A DNA stretch of 64,000 nt, from NCBI RefSeq assembly GCF_021462225.1, contig NC_061812.1, positions 46,977,363 through 47,041,362 on the forward strand, in the 5' to 3' direction. A model generated the notes under the pieces. The model ran no database searches. It saw only the letters and a program-made list of their open reading frames with translations, and was not told where the DNA came from. The translations under genes and the position numbers were made by a program. Origin of the DNA: Girardinichthys multiradiatus. Its lineage: Eukaryota; Chordata; Actinopteri; Cyprinodontiformes; Goodeidae. This document shows positions 1 to 11,178 of the stretch, one piece after another; position 1 is the stretch's first letter, and every line of letters starts with the position of its first letter.

Positions 1-906
1 GTTCCCAGAGTGCTGTATCAAGGCACCTCAGTGGGAAGTCTGTGGGAAGGAAAAAGTGTGGCAGAAAACGCTGCACAACGAGAAGAGGTGACAGGACCCT
101 GAGGAAGATTGTGGAGAAGGGCCGATTCCAGACCTTGGGCGACCTGCGGAAGCAGTGGACTGGTCTGGAGTAGAAACATCCAGAGCCACCGTGCACAGGC
201 GTGTGCAGGAAATGGGTTACAGGTGCCGCACTCCCCAGGTCAAGCCACTTTTGAACCAGAAACAGCGGCAGAAGCGCCTGACCTGGGCTACAGAGAAGCA
301 GCACTGGACTGTTGCTCAGTGGTCCAAAGTACTTGTGTCGGATGAAAGCAAATTCTGCATGTCATTCGGAAATCAAGGTGCCAGAGTCTGGAGGAAGACT
401 GGGGAGAAGGAAATGCCAAAATGCCAGAAGTCCAGTGTCAAGTACCCACAGTCAGTGATGGTCCGGGGTGCCGTGTCAGCTGCTGGTGTTGGTCCACTGT
501 GTTTTATATCAAGGGCAGGGTCATTGCAGCTAGCTATCAGGAGATTTTAGAGCACTTCATGCTTCCATCTGCTGAAAAGCTTTATGGAGATGAAGATTTC
601 ATTTTTCAGCACGACCTGGCACCTGCTCACAGTGCCAAAACCACTGGTAAATGGTTTACTGACCATGGTATCACTGTGCTCAATTGGCCTGCCAACTCTG
701 CTGACTTGAACCCCATAGAGAATCTGTGGGATATCGTGAAGAGAACGTTGAGAGACTCAAGACCCAACACTCTGGAAGAGCTACAGGCCGCTATCGAAGC
801 ATCCTGGGCCTCCATAAGACCTCAGCAGTGCCACAGGCTGATTGCCTCCATGCCACGCCGCATTGAAGCAGTCATTTCTGCCAAAGGATTCCCGACCAAG
901 TATTGA
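1..906 (+). pseudogene. Tc1 transposase pseudogene (family A)
   Basis: This was a cut-and-paste DDE transposase that acted on the element's own terminal repeats. The reading begins inside the helix-turn-helix region (frame 3) and shifts frame near base 160, where one base is missing relative to the 22 kb copy. It shifts again near 508, where two extra bases sit in the stretch after GPLCF. All three catalytic acidic motifs remain: SDESKF, FQHDLAPAH and ADLNPIENLW. The proline of the usual SPDLNP motif region is changed (SADLNP). The reading ends in FPTKY and a TGA at 904-906. The two frameshifts make it non-functional. Confidence 0.85.
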
Positions 907-1183
907 GTGCATAACTGTACATGATTATTTGAAGGTTGACGTTTTTTGTATTAAAAACACTTTTCTTTTATTGGTCGGATGAAATATGCTAATTTTGTGA
1001 GATAAGAATTTTGGGTTTTCATGAGCTGTATGCCACAATCATCCGTATTAAGACAATACAAGACCTGAAATATTTCAGTTAGTGTGCAATGAATCTAAAA
1101 TATATGAATGTTAAATTTTCACCATGACATTATGGAAAATAATGAACTTTATCACAATATGCTAATATTTTGAGAAGGACCAG
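1..1183 (+). mobile_element. Tc1-like element, family A, 5' end outside window
   Basis: The sequence matches the more complete copy at 21975-23532 over the transposase and the 3' non-coding part. It ends with the same terminal inverted repeat (reading gctaatattttgagaaggac), followed by the TA target dinucleotide at 1184-1185. The left terminal repeat and the first codons lie before base 1. The orientation is plus. Compared with the 22 kb copy it retains about 45 coding bases that copy has lost, so the two copies complement each other as evidence for the family's structure. Confidence 0.9.
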
Positions 1184-3891
1184 TATATAGTTGAATAGGA
1201 TTCTATCAATATGACTGGATAAACTGGATCATACATTTTTGAATATAAATTGGATCTGTCTGTGTCTTGAGATAACATTTGTTGTGAATTGACTCTTTGC
1301 TGAGTCCCGCCAATGACCAATCATACGTTAGAAACCGTAACTTAGAGTGGAGGGCCTGGCAAGCTTTCACTGTGTACGGGACTTGCAAGTCTGATGAAAG
1401 AGACCTGGAACATTAGGGTTGAATTTGTACACCTTCCAAAAGCCTAAAAAACAACTGGAGAGATCTCAAATATGGATTAGGCAGTGTGGAAGACCCCACG
1501 AGATGCTGAATCCATCAATGATCATGAAAAGCTATCATGTTTGTTCCAAGGTAAGATGCTAACGCCACCTAGCACACAGTTGTTGGCTACAAGGCAGTAG
1601 TAGAATATCAATTATAAAGTTGTTTATTTTTTTTAAACATCAAGTAAGATAGATGTGCAATGCTTGACGCTAACAAATATATACCAGATAAACCAGAGTA
1701 AGTACCATTTGTTGAAACATTGAAATACGTAACTTTATAAGATATTACCACTTACTGAAACAAATTTAAACTGGCTAATATTAAATTGAGCATTAATACA
1801 CCTGCTCCATTTGCGGTCTATTTTGCCTTTGCGATAAACACCAGTGATATTGGCACAGTCTTTATTTTGGCTCCTCTTGGTTTGTGCCATTGTTGTGGCA
1901 AACTAGTGTGAGCTTTCACTGGGCATTCCTTATGTGCTCTGATCAGATTCAACGTATTGAACAAATACACTATGCGGAAACAAGATGCACTATAAACAAA
2001 CAGAAAGCATTAACCAACCGGCTAATAGCATAACAGATACTGAAATCTAGCTTATAATAGTCAGCTTTCTTGCTGAAACCATAAAGTTAGCTTATAATAA
2101 AGTAATAAAGCGATGCAAGAACATTGTTTTTCCTTTATATTTTTGTTCTGTATGTGAATTATCAAGAGGTGGGGTGGCTGAGTCTTGTAATAAGAACGGT
2201 GAGCCCTAGCTTCCATTTTTATGTCCTCATTGTCAACATTACTCCGCTCACAAATGATGTTGTGAATATATTTTTTATAAACATATTGCAGTCCTTTCTG
2301 TCTAGTCCTCTCCAATATTTCCGAGACAATACTCCAGAAATTTGAAACAATTTCCTTCGGAGTATCTTTCACCAAAATCACTGTAAATCCATCACAATAT
2401 GTGGGCAGCTAGCAATGCTTGCCAGTCATAGCAACAATAACTATGGGGGCGACGCTTAGCAAAGGGTTAATTGGTTTTGTACAAATAAACTGAATTGAAC
2501 AAAAGAAAGGTGCTTTTAGAGAAGAGTTATGGCTTACGAGTGTGTTAGGTAAATGTCATCAGCGGGTATATGCATTCAGTTCCCTTGCTCCGTAGCATAC
2601 CGTTTGTCTACATGTTGATCTAATTAGAAGGTTTCTCATGCTGAGACAATACCAGGAACATTTCCACAAGCATTAAATTCAACTTTCTGCAACAATTCAA
2701 CCAGCCAGGTGGATTACACCAGGTTGAATGGAGGACATTATTATATCTATCATTAACAATGATGCATATTTGGACAGAGGTTGCCAATCAGGGAAACAGT
2801 GTTTTTCAATATCTGAAACATAAATTGAATAACTAAAATCTTTGATGAACCAATGAATGACAAAGACCCACCAGCCACTACTGATTTTTGGTTGTAGCCA
2901 TGTCTGCCATGAGAAAACGTTTTAGCAGCATTTATTCCTGCATCATAAGATCTACTTTAGATCTGATCTGCATTTACCGGAACACAGCACGTTCATTTTT
3001 AGTGGTCCAAGTGGTGCTCCACTTGGACCCACAAGACTGGGTACAGATCCCAATTAATTTCAGAACAGAACCTTTACCAACTGTAAATACTCCATTAGAG
3101 GTCATAAACTGACAGCAACATGCTTAAAGACAAGACAACACAGGGCTGATTCATTTAACCTGGCAGCTCACTTGTACCAACATCTATATTTCGCAAACTT
3201 GTCATTTATTTTATTAAAGCAAAATAATCAAAAACTTTGATCTAATAAATCCTGCAACACAAGGTGTAATTCGAGGAATTCATATGTTTATAACTTGCAG
3301 CACACAAGAACAACTTAAATACCTAAGGGCCAGAAGCAGCCATAAGACCACCTTCTATCAAAACAGCTTAAAAAAAAGTCAAATATGGAAAAGACAGCAA
3401 CTTCACAGCAAAGTTCATTCATGGTGGCAGCAGCAACTCTGGTAGGAAGCCTGAAAGAAAATGTTTTTCTCATTAAATGTGTGGCGCCTTGATTGCTCCA
3501 ACTAACTCAGCTTAGTCTTCTGGAAGCAAAATGTTGCCAACCCCCGAGCAAACACTAAAAGTGCAAGGAAGTAGTAGTAGGTAGTGGACCAAAGAGGGCC
3601 GAAGCAAAGCACACAGTTGGTGGCAAATGGAGATTATTTCATCTGCTTGTTTTTGTACCTGTATCTAAAAAAAAAAAATATGTCTATTTAACGCAAATTC
3701 CTTTAGCATAAAAACTGTGAGGTGGTCTTGGACTATGGCAACGGCATCTTTATTTCAACCTTGTTTTGACTGTTTCCCATTTGAGACAAATGGAACATGG
3801 CAGAATATTGTTTTCAAGGGATTTTTTAAAATCACCATTGAATAGTGAGTCAAATATACCCTATGAGTATGATAAATGATTTTCTAGAATA
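1184..3891. other. AT-rich stretch without a recognised gene
   Basis: I recognise no transposon end, RNA gene or complete gene here. The only notable item is a long minus-strand open stretch at 2061-2380, listed separately. A-rich runs occur near 3366 and 3668. The open stretch on the plus strand at 2888-3112 has no supporting features. Confidence 0.4.
2061..2380 (-). other. Exon-like open stretch of unknown identity
   Basis: On the minus strand an acceptor-like CAG (2381-2383) is followed by about 106 codons without a stop, in a region of low GC content where stops should be frequent. The translated stretch has motifs such as KEIVSNFWSIV, QYVYKKYIHNI and KTQPPHLLI and reads like real protein rather than random translation. 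I do not recognise the family and see no good donor, so it could be a terminal exon, a pseudogene piece or part of an old mobile element. Confidence 0.2.
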
Positions 3892-4189
3892 CACTGCTCA
3901 GAAGAATTAAAGGAACACTTTGAAAACACAACAGATCTTAATTGTAAATATATATATTTTTACATGGAATGGGTAATGTTTTAGGAACAAAAGGGTGCCA
4001 CATCTTTTGATGAAAATAAAAATTATCCACCCATAGAGGGCCTAAACTGAAGGCACTGAGAAATTTTAGCTCAAAAACTGATGTATAGGCCAGTCCTGGC
4101 AGCTGAAATATCATTGCAGAAACTCAAAATGGCACTCAGTAGTTTGTATGGCCCCTATGTGCTTGTATGATGCCTGACAGTGTCAAGAC

Positions 4190-4722
4190 ATCCTCCTTTT
4201 GAGATGACGGATGGTGTCCGGGGGTATCTAGTCCCAAAACCTAATGTTCTATTGGATTTAGGTCAGGGAAGCGTAAAGGCCAGTCAGTGGTATCAATTGC
4301 TTCGTCCTCCAGGAACTGTCTGCATACTCTTGCCACATGAGGCCTGATATAATCATGCACCAGGAATGGTAAATGGACTGAACTTATATAGTGCTTTTCC
4401 AGTCATACAGACCGCTCAAAGCGCTTTACACTAGAGCCACATTCACCCAATCGCACTCACTAACACATTAACACACCGTAGGCAACTTGAAGTTAAGTGC
4501 CTTGCCCAGGGGCACATCGACATATGGCAGGAGGAAGCTGGAATCGAACCCACAACCTTCTGATTGCAAGACAACTACTCTTCCTCCTGAACCCAGCAAA
4601 CAACCCAGTCTAACAATGTGTCTAAGGATTTTATTCCGATACCTAATGGCAGTCAGGGAGCCATCGCTTATTTTATACAAGTCTGTGTGTCCCTCTATGG
4701 ATGTGCCTCCCCAGACCAACAC
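4190..4722 (-). pseudogene. Transposase remnant of family B, split by a SINE
   Basis: Two blocks of a DDE transposase are visible on the minus strand. The block at 4722 to about 4607 reads VWGGTSIEGHTDLY...RYRNKIL, the middle part of the catalytic domain. The block from about 4368 down to 4255 reads LVHDYIRPHVARVCRQFLED and then RFPDLNPIEH, carrying the second aspartate and the catalytic glutamate, and runs into a stop. The SINE sits exactly between the two blocks. N-terminal parts further right (to about 5320) are degenerate. It is clearly dead. Confidence 0.75.
4369..4606 (-). mobile_element. tRNA-derived SINE (minus), inserted in the family B element
   Basis: Read on the minus strand, it contains ggttcgattcc, a good match to a pol III B box. 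This is followed by the fish SINE body with gggcaaggcacttaac and a tail of the type gcgctttgagcgg...ctatataagttcag. It separates the two transposase blocks of the surrounding Tc1-like element, so it arrived later. The exact ends are estimated to within about 10 bases. Confidence 0.7.
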
Positions 4723-5598
4723 TGACCCACCATCAAACCAATCATGCTGACAATGTTGCAGGCAGCATAACGTTCACCGCAACTTCTCTAGACTCTTTCA
4801 TGTCTGTCACATGAGCTCAGAGTAAATCTCCTCACATTTGTGAAAAGAAGTTGGCTCCTGCCGATTCCAGCTTTCTCTGACTAATGCCAGTCAAACTCCA
4901 GGGTGCGAGGCAGTGACCACAGGTCCTACTAGAGGACGTCAGGGCCTCAGGCCACCTTTATGAAGTCTGTTTCTAATGGTTTGGTCAGAGATTTTTGCAC
5001 CAATGCCTGCTGGAGGTCATGTTGAAGGGCTCTGGCAGTCCTCATCCTGTTCCTTCTTGCACAAAGTAGCAGATACTGGTCCTGTTGATGGGTGAAGGAT
5101 CTCCAACAGCCCTGTCCAGCACTCCTAGACTAACTGGAATATCCTCCATGCTCTTGAGACTGCTGGGAGAGCCAGCAAACCTCAGGGCAATGCTATACCA
5201 TGGGTATAGCCCCATGGTATAGCATGGTGCTATACCAGGATGTGTCATCCTGGTATAGTTGGGCTGCCTGTGTATCCTCTGTAGTGTCCAGGTATAGCCC
5301 CATGCTACCAGTAGTAACACTGACCCTGGTCAAATAGTAAAACTACTGACAAGCAGCCAAAAAAATGAGGAGAGAAAAAATGTCTGTGACCTCCACATGC
5401 AGAACCATTTCTGATTTTGGGGTAGTCTTATTTTTGCCCCTTTAGTGCACCTGTTGTTAATTTCATTAACACAAAACCAGCTGGCACTGATTAACAACCC
5501 CCTCTATTACTGAACTGACCAGATCAATATTGCAGAATTTTCACTGACTTGATATTATACTCTGATTAAAAAGTGATCATTTAATTTTTTTAGCAGTG

Positions 5599-7205
5599 TA
5601 TATTTCTCAGTGTCTAAGAAGTGTTTGAGCCACAGCTCAACCCTGTCTTTGAGTGAAGTACAAAACAGATCATACCACCATCCTGAATTAGTAACAAATG
5701 GGTTGTTAGTGTAAACCCACACAAGTATTACAATTACATTTAAATGGGATTCAACAGGTAAAAACCTATTTTCACCTACAACCATCAGATTATTATCTGC
5801 ACCAGATTCTGCTGATTAGTGTATTTCTCACATCACACAGACACTGTGGATCATCCAGTGTCTCTGATCCATTTTCACATGTGGACTGGTACTGCTGCTG
5901 CTGTCTTTGCCTTGTATCATAACAGGTCAAACATTGTGCCATCCTGCCTTGCCTTTAATGTTATGGTTGTTTACAGCTCTGTGACCAGTTCTGTAACCAG
6001 ACATTTCTGTTTGCTTGTAATGTCAGGTGCAAACCTGACAAGGTCTGCATGTGTCAACTGATCAATGAAAAAAAGAAAAAAATCCAATAGTGAGTGACTT
6101 ACCCTCTTTACTGAGTGACATAGCCTCTGCAGCCTTCTTCCCATTTTTGCTGAAGTCATCCACATCAGGCCCTGAAAATGTTATAACACGAGTGTTCAAG
6201 AACCTGTGTTGTCGTTCCGTTTAAAATATGTTTTTGTTCCCATCCATTCACATTACAAGTGCTTATGGGGTGTTACATAGATGGTCAAATTGTAGGGTAG
6301 CAGCTTCATTCCTTGGCAGATACAGTTCTGTTTCTGGAACTTTGATACACAGTTATTGCCTCCGTATCACCAGATAAGATGAAATACTCTTTAGCAATAC
6401 ACTTAAAACTGCCAAGTGCAGGTATGTTTTTTGGGGCTTTAGTGACAGAAGAGGTTTTCTGCCAAGTTCTAGGCAAAAAGAACAGAGTAGCGCTTGCTAA
6501 TATTATAGACTGGGCCAGCATTTCCATGGTGGTAGCAGCAGCATCAGACTCCTCCTCCGTCACCGGTGTCTGCTCTGATCCTCCTGCTAGCGTTAGCATG
6601 CTCTGGCTAACCGCCTCATAGCAGCGGACGGGGCTAGCTTAGCTTTCCAGGGTAAGAAGTTCCTCGCCCAGCCAGAGTGACTAGACTCCTTCCGCTATGG
6701 TGCCACTGCTGCCTGTTTGCTAAGCCTAAAACGAACCTTGTTCCTAACTGACAGGTTGCTTCGTGGCCACCGCAGTAGCCCACACATCACACCGCTTATG
6801 TTTTTATTTCAAATAGGACTTTTTTTTCTAGGCTACTATGTATGTAGCAGGAACTAGGAGAGCAACATGTTATACACCCAGCACTAGGACCCGGTAGGGT
6901 CTTTGTTTGGGTAACATGGTTAGTTCTGCCATTCGTTTTGAAGAAAAATAACCGCGTCGAGATAATTAATCGACTTCGTAGCGGCTAATGTTTGTGTCAG
7001 TTTGGTTCCTTACCATCTGCCACTGTCACAGCAGCCCAGTCGGCCCAGGCAGTCCAGCTTTGACCCACGAATTCATCGAGGCTAGGTACCCGCCGATCCA
7101 GAGCAGCCATTACTTTTACTGCGCGTTCACGCACCGCCATCATCGCTGCGCGGCAAGCAGTTTACGTCATTCCTCGCGTTCTCGACAGCACAGGAACTTC
7201 CTAAG
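5599..7205. other. Unassigned stretch with one exon-like segment
   Basis: No mobile element boundary is recognised. A minus-strand segment at 6103-6171 has good splice signals (separate entry). The stretch 6540-7200 is richer in GC and CpG than its surroundings, and a minus-strand ATG at 6600 opens a 97-codon frame (to 6306) with an acidic start; this could mark a promoter and first exon, but I could not link it to a known protein. Confidence 0.3.
6103..6171 (-). CDS. Candidate internal exon of an unidentified gene
   Basis: The 69-nt segment is preceded on the minus strand by attttcag and followed by gtaagtcac, both close to consensus splice sites. It is open in the frame reading PDVDDFSKNGKKAAEAMSLSKE, with two bases before and one base after whole codons. 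Length is a multiple of three, so skipping would keep the frame. I do not recognise the protein and found no neighbouring exon with certainty. A chance combination of splice-like signals cannot be excluded. Confidence 0.25.
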
Positions 7206-7510
7206 TGCGCGTTCTCAAGTGTTTTTTTTATTGAAAAAAACAGCAGACAAAATAAGAAAAGGACATAAAAGATATAGACAAGTTCACATTTGTAAAAGAA
7301 GAAATTCCAGAATATGAGGACAAAACAGTATGCCTCTCTAACAGGTATAACAACAAATATAATAGGACTGAAAAATAGCCACAAAATGAAGATTTTATAC
7401 ATTATGTAGCAACAGAAGTACAAATACAGCACCACACCATGGGAGAATGAACATTACTTCTAAAAAACATTTTCCAACAGACTCAATAAACCAGAGGGAT
7501 AAAAAAAGGG
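7206..7510 (+). repeat. Repeat with inverted partner at 9590-9770
   Basis: Bases about 7214-7398 are the near-perfect reverse complement of 9590-9770 (shared phrases: cagcagacaaaataagaaaa and gcctctctaacaggtataac). In both places the segment abuts Rex1/L2-type LINE sequence, so it may be an insertion carried within that LINE. The remainder up to 7510 is AT-rich and unassigned. Confidence 0.6.
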
Positions 7511-7705
7511 GGTTAAAGAGTGTCTTCAGTCAGAGGCTTCTTCAGATGTGTTTTAAGACAGAGGGCTACAGGAGATCCTTCCTGCCCACAGCCATCAGCA
7601 TCTACAACAGCTCTCTGAAGAAACCTGCAGAATATGAGCTACAACAACATTTAATTTCCCTTTGGAATTAATAAATTATTTTTGGAATTGAATTGAACTG
7701 AATTG
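7511..7705 (+). mobile_element. LINE 3' end (L2/Rex1-type), plus orientation
   Basis: It starts gtcttcagtcagaggcttct and runs through the LINE's last coding and 3' untranslated part (cagccatcagcatctacaac). It ends in the short tail repeat ggaattgaattgaactgaat. The same 3' end appears in minus orientation at 7747-7925, giving a tail-to-tail arrangement. Confidence 0.75.
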
Positions 7706-7746
7706 AAATGACAGAGTTACCAGGGGTTTGTAATAAACTATAGTCT

Positions 7747-8455
7747 GATAATTCAATTCAATAATACTTTATTAATCCCAAAGGGAAATTAAATGTTGTT
7801 GTAGCTCATTATAAGGGTTTCCTCAAAGAGCCGTTGTAGATGCTGATGGCTGTGGGCAGGAAGGATCTCCTGTAGCGCTCCGTCTTACAGCAGATCTAAA
7901 GAAGCCTCTGACTGAAGACACTTTGGTGTTGTAGGACAGTCTCATGAAGAGGATGCTCAGGGTTCTCCATAATGTTCTTTATTTTATGAAGAATCCGTCT
8001 TTCCACAATGATCTCCAGAGGAGTCCCCAGAACAGAACCAGCCTTTTTTATCAGCTTGTTGAGCTTTTTTAAGTCCCTGGCTCTGATGCTGCTTCCCCAG
8101 CAGATGATGGCAGAAGAGATCACACTTTCCACAACAGACTTATAGAAGCTATGCAGCATCTTGCTGCAAACACCAAAGGACCTAAGCTTCCTCAATAAGT
8201 ACAGTCTGCTCTGTCCCTTCTTGTAAATGGCTTCACAGTTGCATCTCCACTCTAGTCTGTTGTCCAGGTGAACACCGAGGTATTTATACTCCTCCGCCAC
8301 CTCCACTTCTTCTCCCATGATAGAAATAGTTTTTGACTTATTACTGTTTCTCTTAAAATCTACAATCATCTCCTTTGTTTTAGTCACATTCAAAATGAGA
8401 TGATAATAAGGAGAGAAGTTTAATAACAGAAACAAATTTTTCCACAGCATCCAAA
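7747..8455 (-). mobile_element. 5'-truncated LINE (L2/Rex1-type), minus orientation
   Basis: The minus strand carries an open frame of 184 codons (8450-7896) covering the region just after the catalytic part of the reverse transcriptase: VTKTKEMIVDFKR, EEYKYLGVHLDNRLEW, KKGQSRLYLLRKLRSF and the C-terminal RARDLKKLNKLIKKAGSVLG. The 3' end at 7747 shows the attcaattcaat tail. The 5' part with the polymerase active site is missing, as usual for aborted reverse transcription. Assignment to the CR1/L2/Rex1 group is from remembered family resemblance. Confidence 0.85.
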
Positions 8456-8621
8456 TTGGTAAAGATTTTATGAAACAACATTTGTGAATATGACATTTAG
8501 TTCACAAAATAATATTATTCTTTAAATATTCAGCTTTTTTATGCGTTCAACTATGGAGAGCCATTTCATTCAAAGTTAAATAAATAAATACTGCCATTGA
8601 TAAAATATTAATAAATATTCC

Positions 8622-9581
8622 ATGCCACCACCATGTTTGACAGTGGGGATGGTGTGTTCAGGGTGATGAGCTGTGTTGCTTTTACGTCAAACATATCGTT
8701 TTGCATTGTGGCCAAACAGTTTGATTTTGGTTTCATCTGACCAGAGCACCTTCTTCCACATGTTTGGTGTGTCTCCCAGGTGGCTTGTGGCAAACTTTAA
8801 ACAAGACTTTTTACGGATATCTTTGAGAAATGGCTTTCTTCTTGCCACTCTTCCATAAAGGCCAGATTTGTGCAGTGTACGACTGATTGTTGTCCTATGG
8901 ACAGATTCTCCCACCTTAGCTGTAGATCTCTGCAGTTCATCCAGAGTGATCATGGGCCTCTTGGCTGCATCTCTGATCAGTCTTCTCCTTGTTCAAGATG
9001 AAAGCTTAGAGGGACGGCCGGGCCTTGGTAGATTTGCAGTGGTCTGATACTCCTTCCATTTCAATATGATTGCTTGCACAGTGCTCCTTGGGATGTTTAA
9101 AGCTTGGGAAATCTTTTTGTATCCAAATCCGGCTTTAAACTTCTCCACAACAGCATCTCGGACCTGCCTGGTGTGTTCCTTGGTCTTCATGATGCTCTCT
9201 GCGCTTTGAACAGAACCCTGAGACTATCACAGAGCAGGTGCATTTATACGGAGACTTGATTACACACAGGTGGATTCTATTTATCATCATCAGTCATTTG
9301 GGACAACATTGGATCATTCAGAGATCCTCACTGAACTTCTGGAGTGAGTTTGCTGCAATAAAACTAAAGGGGCCGAATAATATTGCACGCCCCACTTTTC
9401 AGTTTTTTATTTGTTAAAAAAGTTTGACACATCCAATAAATTTCATTCCACTTCACGATTGTGTCCCATTTGTTGTTGATTCTTCACAAAAAATTTGAAT
9501 TATATATCTTTATGTTTGAAGCCTGAAATGTGGCAAGAGGTTGACCAGTTCAAGAGGGCTAAGTACTTTCGCAAGGCACTG
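8622..9581 (-). mobile_element. Tc1-like element (salmonid Tss/Sleeping Beauty-type), 3' truncated
   Basis: The 5' terminal repeat lies at the right edge, ending cgcaaggcactg before a TA at 9582-9583. The minus strand then runs through leader and transposase and breaks off abruptly near 8622, inside the codons for the KHGGGS region of the catalytic domain. The inner repeat motif ggggccgaataatattgcac is also present. The 3' half and right terminal repeat are missing. Confidence 0.85.
8687..9190 (-). pseudogene. Tc1 transposase N-terminal half, broken
   Basis: The frame starting at 9190 reads MKTKEHTRQVRDAVVEKFKA and covers the first helix-turn-helix and the GRPS (AT-hook-like) linker. After a break at 8993-8953 a second frame (8953-8687) covers the second DNA-binding part and the first catalytic aspartate (WSDETKIKLF). 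The second aspartate and the glutamate are absent because the element is truncated. Two broken frames plus truncation make it inactive. Confidence 0.85.
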
Positions 9582-9589
9582 TATAAAAT

Positions 9590-9770
9590 CTTTATTTTGT
9601 GGCTATTTTTCCATCCTATTATATTTTTTGTTATACCTGTTAGAGAGGCATAATGTTTGTCCCCATATTTTGGAATTTCTTCTTTTACAAATGTGAAGTT
9701 GTCTATATCTTTTATGTCCTTTTCTTATTTTGTCTGCTGTTTTTTTCAGTAAAAAAAACACTTGAGAAAG
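9590..9770 (-). repeat. Inverted partner of 7214-7398
   Basis: The reverse complement of this segment matches 7214-7398 almost base for base. It sits between the Tc1 end at 9583 and the minus-strand LINE starting at 9771. Together with the LINE pieces on both sides it forms a partly palindromic 2.5-kb block. Confidence 0.6.
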
Positions 9771-10966
9771 AGGAGTCTCATGAAGATGATGCTCAGGGTT
9801 CTCCATAATGTTCTTCATTTTATGGAGAATCCTTCTTCACAATGATCTCCAGATGTTCCAGAGGAGTCCCCAGAACAGAGCCAGCCTTCTTTATCAGCTT
9901 GTTGAGCTTTTTTAAGTCCCTGGCTCTGATGCTGCTTCCCCAGCAGATGATGGCAGAAGAGATCACACTCTACACAACAGATTCATAGAAGATATGCAGC
10001 AACTTGCTGCAAATTTCGAAAAACCTAAGCTTCCTTAAGAAGTACAGTCTGCTCTGTCCCTTCTTGTAGATGGCTTCACAGTTGCATCTCCACTCCAGTC
10101 TGATGTCCAGTCTGATGTCCACTGAGGTATTTATACTCCTCTACCACCTCCACCTCTTCTCACATGATGGAAATAGTGTTTGACCTATTCTTGTCACTCT
10201 TAAAATCTACAATCATCTCCTTTGTTTTATTCAAGATGAGATGATTGTTTCCACACCATGCCACAGTGGTCCACCAGCTCCCTGTACTCAACTTCTTGTC
10301 CATCTCTGATCCATGCCATGACTGCAGAATCATCAGAGTATTTCTGCAGATGACAGGAGTCTGTCTTGTACTGGAAGTCTGAGGTGTATAGAGTGAAAAG
10401 GAATGGTGAGAGTACCGTCCCCTGTGGTGCTCCTGTGCTGTTTACTACCTGGTTAGACTCATAACCCTTCAGTCTCACAAACTGTGGTCTGTTTGTCAGC
10501 TAGTCTTTGATCCAGGAAATTGTTGAGGCCTCCACCTGAGTCTTCTGGAGTTTCTGACAAAGCAAATCAGATTGAATTGTGTTAAATGCACTGGAGAAAA
10601 CAAAGAACATGATCCTCACAGTGTTGCTGGCTTTGTCCAGGTAACAGTGGGTTTGTTGAAGCAGGTGTATGATGTTATCTTCAACTCCAACTCCACAGCA
10701 ATAAGCAAACTGAAGGGGGTCCTGATAGTTTATCGTTTGCTTACTCAGCTGAGCCAACAGCCGTCTCTTTAGGACCTTCATGGTGTGGTATGTCAGGGCA
10801 ACATGTGTTGAGGGCTTATAGACGAGTTTTCATTGGTACTGGAACAAGTGAGGAGGTCTCCACAACACTGGAACCTTCTTCTGGGCCAGGCTACGGTTGA
10901 AGAGGTGCTGCAGAATCCCACAGAGCTGTTCTTCACAGCCCTTCAGGAGTGTTGGGCTGACACCAT
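9771..10966 (-). mobile_element. LINE (L2/Rex1-type) with reverse-transcriptase core, degenerate
   Basis: The minus strand encodes broken parts of a non-LTR reverse transcriptase. Bases 10781-10500 give DPLQFAYCCGVGVEDNIIHL and FSSAFNTIQ; 10478-10227 give GAPQGTVLSPFLFTLYTSDF and the active-site box YSDDSAV; the C-terminal part continues to about 9790 with frameshifts. The first catalytic aspartate is altered (FVFSSAF where FDFSSAF is expected). The frame is interrupted near 10490 and again below 10227, so it is dead. The right edge at 10966 abuts a Tc1 fragment. Confidence 0.8.
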
Positions 10967-11178
10967 CACCAGGCCAATCCCATCCCTACAGTGAAGCATG
11001 GTGGTGGCAGCATCATGCTATGGGGATGTTCTTCAGAAACAGGAACTGGCAGACCAGTCAGGATAGAGGGAAAGATGAATGTAGCAATGTACAGAGATAT
11101 CCTGGATGAAAACTTGCACAAAAACGTTTTTGACCTCAAACTGGGGCAACAGTTTATTTTTTCACAACACAACGTGGC
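10967..11178 (+). mobile_element. Internal fragment of a Tc1 (Tss-type) transposase
   Basis: The plus strand reads [12 protein letters not shown] and KMNVAMYRDILDENL, then FDLKLGQQFIFSQHN, which is the part between the first and second catalytic aspartates. In the last motif the usual QQDN is SQHN, so the second aspartate is lost. The fragment is joined directly to a minus-strand LINE on the left and L2 tail sequence on the right, without terminal repeats. Confidence 0.75.

Larger units (their letters stand above)
3892..5598 (-). mobile_element. Tc1/mariner (IS630-like) element, family B, degenerate
   Basis: The left end starts cactgctcagaagaattaaa after a TA (3890-3891). The right end finishes with the matching inverted end aatttttttagcagtg before a TA (5599-5600). 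The transposase remains read on the minus strand. The element is interrupted by a tRNA-derived SINE at about 4369-4606 and has locally expanded palindromic repeats at 5192-5258. Confidence 0.8.
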
